Source: an uncultured Synergistales bacterium
Lineage (GTDB): Bacteria > Synergistota > Synergistia > Synergistales > Aminobacteriaceae
Direction: 5' to 3'
DNA: 52,515 bases
NCBI GenBank assembly: GCA_905235735.1
Contig: CAJOMU010000002.1
Coordinates: 76,482 to 128,996, forward strand
Below the pieces are notes generated by a model. That model saw only the letters and a program-made list of their open reading frames with translations, did not search any database and was not told the DNA's origin. This document shows positions 8,447-17,200 of the stretch, one piece after another. The translations under genes and the position numbers were made by a program. Numbering within the stretch: the first letter of the stretch is position 1; every line of letters starts with the position of its first letter.

Positions 8447-9459
8447 GATATGAATGTATTGATGAGCTGTCCGGCCTTGATGATTGCATTGGGGAAGGAC
8501 GGCTCATTTACTGCATTGGGGAACTGCTGACACTCAAGAGCAAAGCCGTCATAATTGTTGTAGAACGCCCCGCCTTTGCCTCTGCAATGTCCGATTGAAT
8601 TCCCTGAATAGAATTGTATCGCTGGCATGTCCGTACTCACATTGAGAACTATTCCACTGTCATCACCTTTCACTATTGCGGCAGGATTTTTGTTGCCTGC
8701 AAGCTCGAAGCAGTGATCGTAACCTCCATTTGCATGAATGATTTCATCTGCATTGCTCAGAATTCCAGTTGCAATTTTATGATGCACACGGAAATCAAAA
8801 GGCGTTCCTTCAACGCTCACTGTTGGTGCGAGTGCGAGAATGTTATCGTCAGCCCTGCAATATTTATCCGCATGAATCACAAGATAATGATTCAAGATGT
8901 TTCCGTGTCCATGTCCATTGAGGTTGAAGTAGTTGTGATTCGTGATGTTCGCAGGACAGTCTTTATCGCATGAGTATTCATAGTTCATGCGTAAATCGCC
9001 GTCTTTGAATGTAATCGTAACCTTCAGCGTGAAATTTCCAGGAAAGCCCGCATCTAAGTCCGGGCTGTCGATTCCGAACGTAACAGAATCATCTTTCATC
9101 TCGCTCTCGTAAAGGCTGTGAGCAAATCCGTTAGGGCCTCCATGCAAAGTGTTAGGACCATTGTTGATGGGCAGGTGATATGTTACTCCGTTAAGTGTGA
9201 ATTGTCCCTTTGCGATTCGATTCGCATACCTGCCGACTGTCGCACCGAAGCATCGAGTATCTTTCAGATATTCATTGAGGGTATCATATCCCAATGCAAC
9301 ATCTCGAAGATTGCCGTCCTTATCACGAACATTAAGCTCAATGATTGCACATGCATATTCAGAGATTACTGCGCTCTGTCCATGCTCATCAATGAATGTG
9401 TAGTTGAACACGTTCCTTCCGTCAGGCATTGTTCCGAACAAACTCTTATGTACTGACAT
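8428..9459 (-). CDS. galM: Aldose 1-epimerase (mutarotase)
   Basis: This 343-aa protein equilibrates alpha and beta anomers of free aldoses. Diagnostic segments are GATVGRYANRI, the histidine in NTLHGGPNGF, the catalytic histidine in NHNYFNLNGHG, and the glutamate near the end in DGFALECQQFP. Its SD AAGGAGG lies a few bases upstream on the minus strand. It lies opposite in direction but wedged between araD and the sugar transporter, so it probably supplies the correct anomer of the incoming pentose or hexose to the isomerase. No signal peptide is visible, so it is cytoplasmic. Confidence 0.94.
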   Translation of the reverse strand: MSVHKSLFGTMPDGRNVFNYTFIDEHGQSAVISEYACAIIELNVRDKDGNLRDVALGYDTLNEYLKDTRCFGATVGRYANRIAKGQFTLNGVTYHLPINNGPNTLHGGPNGFAHSLYESEMKDDSVTFGIDSPDLDAGFPGNFTLKVTITFKDGDLRMNYEYSCDKDCPANITNHNYFNLNGHGHGNILNHYLVIHADKYCRADDNILALAPTVSVEGTPFDFRVHHKIATGILSNADEIIHANGGYDHCFELAGNKNPAAIVKGDDSGIVLNVSTDMPAIQFYSGNSIGHCRGKGGAFYNNYDGFALECQQFPNAVNEPSFPNAIIKAGQLINTFISYRFSR

Positions 9460-9482
9460 GAAATAAATCCTCCTTTTACGAA

Positions 9483-9511
9483 TTGAAATTTACATTGTTA
9501 GAGTGTAACAT
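9483..9511 (+). promoter_or_regulatory. Promoter of the sugar ABC operon with a possible operator
   Basis: TTGAAA at 9483-9488 and TAACAT at 9506-9511 have an ideal 17-base spacer. An inverted repeat TTACA-N9-TGTAA (9490-9508) lies across the spacer and the -10. A repressor bound there would block the promoter. No regulator gene is in the window, so the operator role is inference. Confidence 0.6.
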
Positions 9512-9559
9512 AAACATCACCCCAAAATCTAAAATTCATATTTTCAGGAGGTAAAAATC

Positions 9560-10549
9560 ATGAAAAAAGTATTTCTTCTTATCACCGCTTTAGTTCTTCT
9601 TGCATTCGTTGGGAGTGCAAGTGCAGATGTCGTTATCGCTTTCTCGCAGATAGGTCAGGAGTCAGACTGGAGGACAGCAAACACTGATGACCTTCGCAAA
9701 GCAATCGAAACACATCCGGGCTGGAAGTTAGTGTATGATGATGCACAGCAGAAACAGGAGAACCAGATTAAAGCACTTCGAAACTTCATCACACAGGACG
9801 TTAATTACATTCTGTTCACCGGCGTAGTTTCAACAGGATGGGATGAAGTTCTGAAGGAAGTGAACGAGGCAGGGATTCCGTTATTGCTCATCGACAGACT
9901 TCCAGATTGCGCAGACAGAATCGATTATGTTGCGGCATTCGGCGGAGATTTCGTTGAAGAAGGCAGAAGACAAGTTGCATGGGCAGGCGAATACCTGAAG
10001 AGCATCGGCAAAGGTAATCAGGATGTGAACGTTGTCATAATGGAAGGGACAACGGGAGCAACAGCACAGACAGGACGCACTGAAGGCAACCTTAAAGCCC
10101 TCAAGGAATATCCTCACTTTAAACTGGTTGGTCAGCAGTCAGGAAACTTCACCAGAGCAGAAGGTCAGGCAGTAATGGAGAGCTGGCTGAAGTCGATTCC
10201 GAAGATTGACGTACTCATTGCACAGAATGATGATATGGCACTCGGTGCAATCGATGCAATCAAGGCAGCAGGAAAAGTTCCAGGCAAGGACATTATCATT
10301 GTAGGATGCGATTCAGTGAAGGCGGCATTTGATGCAATAGTTGCGGGCGAGATGAACTGCACAGTTGAATGCACACCTCTTTATGCTGCATTTGTTGTCC
10401 CGACAATTGAAGCTCTTGAACGCGGAGAGAAATTCGACAAGTCAGTTATACATCCAGCAGAAGACGTGTTTGACATGAACGGCGGAATTGATCTCGGAAC
10501 AGTGAAGTCAATCAAGGCCGCAGATGTAATATCTGAACGCAGGTACTAA
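9560..10549 (+). CDS. Periplasmic sugar-binding protein of an ABC transporter (YtfQ-like)
   Basis: This 329-aa protein begins with a classical signal peptide (cleavage likely after GSASA, residue 22). It has the two-lobed type I periplasmic binding protein fold. It resembles E. coli YtfQ: IAFSQIGQESDWR, a VVSTGW segment, LLLIDR, EGTTGATAQ, QSGNFTRAEGQ, AQNDDMALGAIDAIK and VECTPLYA. YtfQ binds galactofuranose and, more weakly, arabinofuranose. Linkage to araA and araD makes an arabinose form the likely ligand here. SD AGGAGG precedes ATG 9560. It is the first gene of a four-gene transporter operon and is separated from the ATPase by a hairpin. Confidence 0.88.
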   Translation: MKKVFLLITALVLLAFVGSASADVVIAFSQIGQESDWRTANTDDLRKAIETHPGWKLVYDDAQQKQENQIKALRNFITQDVNYILFTGVVSTGWDEVLKEVNEAGIPLLLIDRLPDCADRIDYVAAFGGDFVEEGRRQVAWAGEYLKSIGKGNQDVNVVIMEGTTGATAQTGRTEGNLKALKEYPHFKLVGQQSGNFTRAEGQAVMESWLKSIPKIDVLIAQNDDMALGAIDAIKAAGKVPGKDIIIVGCDSVKAAFDAIVAGEMNCTVECTPLYAAFVVPTIEALERGEKFDKSVIHPAEDVFDMNGGIDLGTVKSIKAADVISERRY

Positions 10550-10573
10550 TCTACGTGTTATAGAAAAACAGAG

Positions 10574-10617
10574 CAGGGCATGGAGGCATGAACTTAAACC
10601 TTCAGCCCTGTTTTTTT
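10574..10617 (+). terminator. Intra-operon terminator between binding protein and ATPase genes
   Basis: CAGGGC (10574-10579) pairs with GCCCTG (10605-10610), followed by seven T. Partial termination here would keep binding-protein transcripts in excess over membrane components, as in many sugar ABC operons. The ATPase SD begins only 6 bases after the T run. Confidence 0.75.
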
Positions 10618-10639
10618 GTGTGAAAGGAGGCAAATAATA

Positions 10640-12136
10640 TTGTCTGAACTTTTAAGTATGAAGGGAATAACGATAGAGTTTCCCGGAGTGAAGGCACTCG
10701 ATAACGTTGACTTCTCATTGAATGCAGGTGAAATTCATTCATTGCTCGGTGAAAATGGTGCAGGGAAATCAACGCTCATAAAATGTCTCACGGGAGTTAA
10801 TCACATGGACGAAGGGAAAATTTATCTCGAAGGTAAAGAAATTCGTCCGTCAAGCCCAATGGAAGCAATAGAGACGGGAATATCTACAGTGTTTCAGGAA
10901 GTGAATTTATGTCCGAACCTGAGCGTTGCAGAAAATATTTTCGTTGGAAGACAGCCGATGAAGCACAGGCAAATTAACTGGCGTGAAATTAACCAGCGTG
11001 CAGAAGAATTGATGTCGCGTTTTCATCTTGATATTGATGTTACGAGACCGTTATCGTATTACTCAACTGCAATTCAGCAGATGACCTCGATAGCTCGTGC
11101 AGTGGACATTCAAGCGAAAGTGTTAATCCTCGATGAACCGACAAGTTCACTTGATGAAAATGAAGTGCAGTTACTCTTCAGTGTAATGCGGGAACTCAAA
11201 GCCAACGGAATGGGAATAATATTCATCACTCACTTCTTAGACCAGATATATGCAGTCTCGGACAGAATGACAATCTTACGCAATGGTCATCTTGTAGGCA
11301 CATACGGAATAAATGAACTGTCGAAGGTAGAACTCGTTACGAAAATGGTCGGCAAAGATATGGACGTGATATTCAATCTCAAACGTGCGGACGTAAAACC
11401 AGATTCACGAATCACATTGCAGGCGAATCATATCGGCGACTCATCACACATAAAGGATATATCACTTACCCTCAAAGAAGGAGAGCTGCTCGGCTTTGCT
11501 GGTCTGCTTGGAAGTGGAAGAACTGAAACAGCAGAGATGTTGTTCGGAGCAAGTCGAATCGTTCAGGGAGAAATCATTCTTGACGGAACAAAATTGAATC
11601 TCACGAAACCATTTGATGCAATCAAAGCTAAAATTGCGTTCTGTCCTGAAGACCGTAAACGTGACGGCATTATCGGAGACCTGAGCATACGTGAGAATAT
11701 CATGCTTGCTGTTCAATCTCGAAAGGGATTCATGAAGCCAATGACCCGACAGGAACAAACAGACCTCGCGAATAAATACATTGCCCTTCTCGGCATAGCT
11801 ACACCTGACTGTGAAAAGAAAGCAGGAGAATTATCCGGCGGAAATCAGCAGAAAGTGATTCTTGCAAGGTGGATGGCGGCTGAACCAGAGGTATTAATTC
11901 TCGATGAGCCTACACGAGGTATCGATATAGGAGCTAAAGCTGAAATTCAGAGATTGATGCTTGAGATGTGCGGTTCAGGTGTGTCTGTAATATTCATCAG
12001 CTCAGAACTCGATGAAATAATACGCTGTTCAAATCGAATCGTAATCATGAGAGACCGTGAGAAGGTTGCGGAGATTGACGGTTCATCATGCACACAGCAG
12101 GACATTCTGAAGATAATAGCAGAGGGGGCAGCATAG
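10640..12136 (+). CDS. Sugar ABC transporter ATPase with two ATP-binding cassettes (YtfR-like)
   Basis: The 498-aa protein energises import from the cytoplasmic face. The first cassette has an intact Walker A (GENGAGKST, 37-45), LSYYSTAIQQM in place of a normal signature, and VLILDEPTSSLDE as Walker B. The second cassette has a degenerate Walker A (GLLGSGRTE) but a good signature LSGGNQQKV and Walker B VLILDEPTRGID. This asymmetry is normal in the RbsA/XylG/YtfR family. TTG 10640 is chosen because AAAGGAGG at 10623-10630 sits 9 bases upstream; an earlier TTG at 10616 lies within the terminator T run. Confidence 0.93.
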   Translation: MSELLSMKGITIEFPGVKALDNVDFSLNAGEIHSLLGENGAGKSTLIKCLTGVNHMDEGKIYLEGKEIRPSSPMEAIETGISTVFQEVNLCPNLSVAENIFVGRQPMKHRQINWREINQRAEELMSRFHLDIDVTRPLSYYSTAIQQMTSIARAVDIQAKVLILDEPTSSLDENEVQLLFSVMRELKANGMGIIFITHFLDQIYAVSDRMTILRNGHLVGTYGINELSKVELVTKMVGKDMDVIFNLKRADVKPDSRITLQANHIGDSSHIKDISLTLKEGELLGFAGLLGSGRTETAEMLFGASRIVQGEIILDGTKLNLTKPFDAIKAKIAFCPEDRKRDGIIGDLSIRENIMLAVQSRKGFMKPMTRQEQTDLANKYIALLGIATPDCEKKAGELSGGNQQKVILARWMAAEPEVLILDEPTRGIDIGAKAEIQRLMLEMCGSGVSVIFISSELDEIIRCSNRIVIMRDREKVAEIDGSSCTQQDILKIIAEGAA

Positions 12137-12137
12137 A

Positions 12138-13187
12138 ATGAAAGTATCGAGATTAATGCAGTCAAAAGTAACATGGGCAGTAATAGCTGAGGCATTAATA
12201 CTTATCGTATGCTTCATCATTCGTCCTGACTTCTTCAGCATAAGCTATCAGCCTTCAACAGGAATGCTCTACGGAAGTTTAATCGACATCGTGAATCGCA
12301 GTGCAGAAATCACAATCATATCTATGGGAATGACACTCGTAATTGCACTCGGAGGAACAGATTTATCCGTTGGTGCATTAGTTGCAGTTGCAGGCGCAAT
12401 CTCTCTGAAGTTCCTTCGCTGGGACGTTCTCACATACAATACACCTGGTGATTATACTGTGTACCCTTATGTGCTCGTGATATTCGTGCCGCTGATTGTA
12501 TGTGCGTTAATGGGATTGTTCAACGGCTTCCTTGTCGCTAAAGGAGGAATGCAGCCGATAATCGCGACATTGATTTTAATGGTATGCGGTCGAGGTGTTG
12601 CACAGATACTCACAGACGGAAAGCAATTCACAACGGGTTATTCTCCGTTCAGGGTGATAGGTCAGGGAAGTTTCATGTATCTTCCGATGCCCATAATCAT
12701 AACGATAATTGTTGTCGTTGCAGTTGCATTATTCACGAGAAAGACGGCGTTCGGAGCATTCGTTGAATCTGTCGGAGTGAATCCAAGTGCAAGCAGGTTA
12801 TCGGGCATTAAGGCAGATACGGTAATCCTGATTGTGTTCATGATAACTGGATTGCTTTCGGGCATTGCAGGTTTAATCTATTCAAGTCGAATCATGTCGA
12901 ACGATTCAAACAATGCGGGATTAAATTTTGAAATGGACGCGATACTTGCAGTGGTAATCGGAGGGACGAACATGGCAGGCGGAAAGTTCAGCCTTGCAGG
13001 AACAGTTGTAGGTTCACTAATAATCCGAACAATCGTAACCTTCGTATATTATTTCGGAATCGTATCTGAGGCAACTATGGCATTCAAGGCACTCATTATC
13101 GCAGTCGTGATTGTATTGCAGTCAGAACCAGTACGTGAATACTTCGCGAAACGTGCAAGAAAGAAAGAAGGTGTAAGTCATGCATAA
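12138..13187 (+). CDS. Sugar ABC transporter permease (YtfT-like)
   Basis: This 349-aa integral membrane protein of the RbsC/AraH/YtfT family has about eight to ten hydrophobic segments. Typical motifs are MGMTLVIALGGTDLSVGA near residue 70 and AVVIGGTNMAGGKFSLAGTVVG in the second half. It starts one base after the ATPase stop behind AGAGGGGG. It probably forms the translocation channel as a heterodimer with the next gene product, as YtfT does with YjfF. Confidence 0.92.
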   Translation: MKVSRLMQSKVTWAVIAEALILIVCFIIRPDFFSISYQPSTGMLYGSLIDIVNRSAEITIISMGMTLVIALGGTDLSVGALVAVAGAISLKFLRWDVLTYNTPGDYTVYPYVLVIFVPLIVCALMGLFNGFLVAKGGMQPIIATLILMVCGRGVAQILTDGKQFTTGYSPFRVIGQGSFMYLPMPIIITIIVVVAVALFTRKTAFGAFVESVGVNPSASRLSGIKADTVILIVFMITGLLSGIAGLIYSSRIMSNDSNNAGLNFEMDAILAVVIGGTNMAGGKFSLAGTVVGSLIIRTIVTFVYYFGIVSEATMAFKALIIAVVIVLQSEPVREYFAKRARKKEGVSHA

Positions 13188-14211
13188 CAGGCAGAGCTTA
13201 TTGAATCGGATCACGAATCCCAAATACATAATGGTCTATGCAACTATAGGAATATTTCTGATAGTTTATGCATTCGGAGCATTCATGTATAGCGATAAGG
13301 GTTTCTTAACCATTAGGACATTTGCGAACCTCTTCATCGACAACGCATATTACGGAATATCTGCTGTAGGCATGACAATGGTACTCATCACAGGCGGAAT
13401 AGATTTGTCCGTTGGAGCAGTAGCATCACTGACGGGAATGTTCATAGCATATGGCACAACAGTACTTGGCCTTCACCCTATGACGTGTATATTAGCTTCA
13501 CTTGTTATGGGAGTAGGTTTAGGTCTCCTAATGGGCTGGGTGATTCATTATCTCAATGTTCCCGCGTTCATCACAACATTAACGGGAATGTTCTTCGCAC
13601 GTGGAGTATGTTCACTAATCAGCCGAGAATCAATCGACATTCACCACCCGTTCATAGATGCATTAGCGGGCTGGAAGATATATCTGATGAAATATGCAAA
13701 TGGTCAATGGGTAAGAATTCGACCGATAGCATTCATAAACTTCAATGTGATTCTGTTTGTCATAATGATAATCATCGGAACATTCATTCTTCAGCGTACA
13801 CGTTTCGGACGTAACATATACGCAATCGGAGGCAACGAACAATCAGCTTCACTAATGGGACTTCCGTCAGGACGCACGAAAATTCTGGTCTATGGTTTCA
13901 ACGGATTATGCTCAGTTCTCGCAGGCGTGTCTTATGCGCTGTACGTTAAAAGCGGCTGGAACTTATCGCTTCAGGGAGGAGAACTCGAAGTGATTACGTG
14001 TGCAGTCATTGGAGGAACGCTCTTAACTGGAGGCGTAGGCTCAATGATAGGGACATTATTCGGTGTGCTGTTGAAGTCAGTTATACCTGCATTGATTACG
14101 TTCAACGGAAATCTTTTATCATGGTGGGGGAAAATAGCAACCGGATTGTTATTGCTCCTGTTCATATGCATACAGAGATTCGTAGTTACATCTGCGGGTA
14201 AACGAAAATGA
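13180..14211 (+). CDS. Sugar ABC transporter permease (YjfF-like)
   Basis: The 343-aa product is the second permease. It has TMVLITGGIDLSVGAVAS in its first half, QRTRFGRNIYAIGGNEQSASLMGL, and AVIGGTLLTGGVGSMIGTLFGVL later. It overlaps the preceding permease gene by 8 bases, so translation is coupled. Two different permeases with one duplicated ATPase match the ytfQRT-yjfF furanose transporter of E. coli rather than single-permease ribose or arabinose systems. A bidirectional terminator follows. Confidence 0.92.
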   Translation: MHNRQSLLNRITNPKYIMVYATIGIFLIVYAFGAFMYSDKGFLTIRTFANLFIDNAYYGISAVGMTMVLITGGIDLSVGAVASLTGMFIAYGTTVLGLHPMTCILASLVMGVGLGLLMGWVIHYLNVPAFITTLTGMFFARGVCSLISRESIDIHHPFIDALAGWKIYLMKYANGQWVRIRPIAFINFNVILFVIMIIIGTFILQRTRFGRNIYAIGGNEQSASLMGLPSGRTKILVYGFNGLCSVLAGVSYALYVKSGWNLSLQGGELEVITCAVIGGTLLTGGVGSMIGTLFGVLLKSVIPALITFNGNLLSWWGKIATGLLLLLFICIQRFVVTSAGKRK

Positions 14212-14230
14212 TTCAGAACTGAGAATCAAA

Positions 14231-14266
14231 AAGCCCCTCCCAATAACGAGAGGGGTTAATTTTTTT
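14231..14266. terminator. Bidirectional terminator between converging units
   Basis: CCCCTC (14234-14239) pairs with GAGGGG (14250-14255). T-rich sequence follows the hairpin on the plus strand, and AAAAAG before it gives T on the minus strand. It ends both the transporter operon and the alpha-2-macroglobulin gene. Confidence 0.85.
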
Positions 14267-14270
14267 GATG

Positions 14271-17200
14271 CTACTTAATCACAACTGGTTTCTGTGGCTG
14301 ACCAGTGAATCTTATCGATGAATCATACATACCGAATGCACTTACCTGCGGAACATTGAATGTCCCTCTTGTAACTGCTCTCATCTTGAAGCCGTATGAC
14401 CTTTCACCTTTGATTCTTCCGAAGAACAAATTCAATCTGTCATCGCGAATATCATTGACGATTCCGTAACTGCCTGATGAATTCTCTGCACCGTCTTCAA
14501 TGCGCGGGTTCTCAAGTTCAAATCCTGCGGGTAACAGATAACTCACTGCGAGATTATTGACCGTCATTGAGGGCTTTATGGTCAGTACAACCTGAATCAC
14601 TGTTCCGTGTGAAATTGTCTGCGATAAATCTACAGCGTTACCTTTTTCATCGAAGTATGAGCATTCGATGTTAATGTTTCTGCGTTCGGCTTTAGGCTGT
14701 GATTTCGTGTAGCCCGACATGCTCCATGAATAGCACCCTTGACCGCTTCCGTTCGCTTCAATCTGAATACCTGAAACTTTCGGAAGTTCACTCATCTTTA
14801 TGGATACGGGCTTCTTGTTCGACTCATAACTCAGTATTGCATGGTCGCTAGTCTCAGTGTTAAGTCTCGCTGTAATTTCGCTCTTTGCTCCTGCTGATTC
14901 AACATTGTATCTTGCGAGTGCAGTCAATGCTGCGGCGTTATCCTGAGTGCTGAACCATGAACCTTTATTGCCGAGATTCACGAGACGCATTGCAAGTTCC
15001 GTAACTTCTGATGCCTGAGGCTCAACGTCTAACCACATTGATAGAAGTGTGGCAGTATTTCTCGTATCACTCTCAAGAGTTGTACCTGAATAGCCCGGAT
15101 TGCCTCCGAGATTCACGTTACGTAAAGCGTCTGCTCTTCCGTCAATGAGTGCCTGTGCTCCTGCAAGATATATATTGCCTGAAGGTCTCAGACTCTTTTG
15201 ATTCTCGCGGAGATATTCAATCCATCCGAGCGGTTTTTCTCCGTTGAGTGCAAGAACATAAACTGCATATGCCTTTGTCGTAAGGTCATCGCGTTCATCG
15301 TCTACGTTATCGTATGCGGGCATTGAGGCCAAGAATTGACGCATCCAATTATTTACGCCTGTAAGCATTTCTTCAGGGAAATTAATTCCTGCATTCTTCG
15401 CACTTAATAGGAAGTGTGCCGCATATACACTGCCCCAATTGTATGATGTTCCTGTACCAGGCCACGCTGAGAAGGAACCGTCATAGAGCTGCATTGATTG
15501 AATTCGTGAGATTGTTCCGTCTGTTCGTTCCTGAAGTCCTGTATCGCTGGTTACTAACGGATCAAGTTCAGCAACTGCATCGGGAAGAATCAGGAAAGGC
15601 CATGCACCTGAAATTGTCTGTTCGAGACAGTTATACGGATATGAATTCAGGAAGTTCACTGCCTTGTTGAGATTCACTGCTGGTGTGTCAGCGAGCGTGA
15701 GTGAACCGAGAACATCACCGTCAAAGTCATCAAACGGAAGCTCAAGTTTCGTTATGCCTTCCGTGAATGTCCCTGAACCTCCGACTGTTGTCATTGGCCA
15801 TGCAGACCTTACGGGCATTTCTATTTCCTGAGTGAATGAACGTTCTTGATTGCCTTCGTTCCATGTCGTTACAACTCTGAGTATTGCCTTGTCTGCTCCT
15901 CCGAGTGCCGTTGCCTGAACATTGAATGATTCCTTTGCGCCCGACGGAATTCGTAATGTCGCATATGATTCATTGAGGCTTAAACCTTCTGGAATAAGAG
16001 TTACTTTCACTTCACGAGTTTCATTTGACGTGTTGAATACAGAAGTCGGAATCATGAATGAGTCGCGTGGAGCAGCAAATCTCGGAAGCCCTGTCTCAGT
16101 TACAATGTCTCTTGCAATTTCGATTGTCTGTTCTGCATTTCCGAAACTCCTTCCAGAGGCCGCAACTACAAACAGCCTTCCTCTTCCGCTGAATTCAGGA
16201 ATATCAAGCTCAGTGTGAATTACGCCTTTGTCATCGGGATACATAACTCCGTCGAACAATGAGAGTATCTTGAACCTCTGAGTGTCTATGTTGCCTGCAA
16301 GGGCATCAATAGCTTCATCACCGCCTGGATGTAACTGTTCCGTTGCCTTATCCTCAACTGGGATTAACTGGTCGTAAATGTCGAACCCCTGAGAGTTGAG
16401 TTTCTTCAATCCCCAGAAATAATTCAGGAGGTCAGGTGTCTTATATTTCGTTAGGCCAAGTACACCGTCATCAACGAAAGCTATAGCAACATCTGCATTC
16501 TTTGAGATTGACTGCGAGCTTCCTCTGAGCGTAATTGTTACAGGAAGTTTTGAGGCAGGCTCAATCTTCTTCGGTGCATCAATCGCAATGTTGATATTGT
16601 AATCTGATATGTCCGTCTTGATTCTCGTTATCCCTATTGCACGATGAGAAGCCCATGCTTTTGCATCACTGTTATCGACTGGACGAATGAGCCATGCAGT
16701 TATCCATGTATTTGGTCTGAACTCCTGCGTAACTGGAATCTCAAATGTGATTTCAGATTCATTTATCTGCTGAATCTTTCTGAGTATGAGCTTTGAGTTC
16801 TCGACTGTAATCAGCATTAAGCCTTCAAACGGAGCTTTCACTTTAATTCTTGCTGTCTCACCGAGCTTGTAGAATTCTTTTTCCGTTGACATCTCTACTC
16901 GGTCAATAAGCTGTGAACCAGAACCGCGACCTTCCGATGATGATGCATAGAACCTGTACACTGCACGTGCATTATCTTCAGCATCAGAGATTCTCACCAT
17001 GTATGTGCCGTAATCTTCTGGTATGAATGATACTTCACCTGTTCCATTCCTGAGCGTTAATGCCTTCTCGTCTACCTGTACAAGTTCTTCACTGCTCTGC
17101 CAGCGTTTGCGTCCGTCAATCTCTACCATGTTATAGTTCCATGTTACTTTGTAGAGTTCAGCTTTCAGTTCGCCAGGATCAGCAGGTTCTTCTTCAGGAG

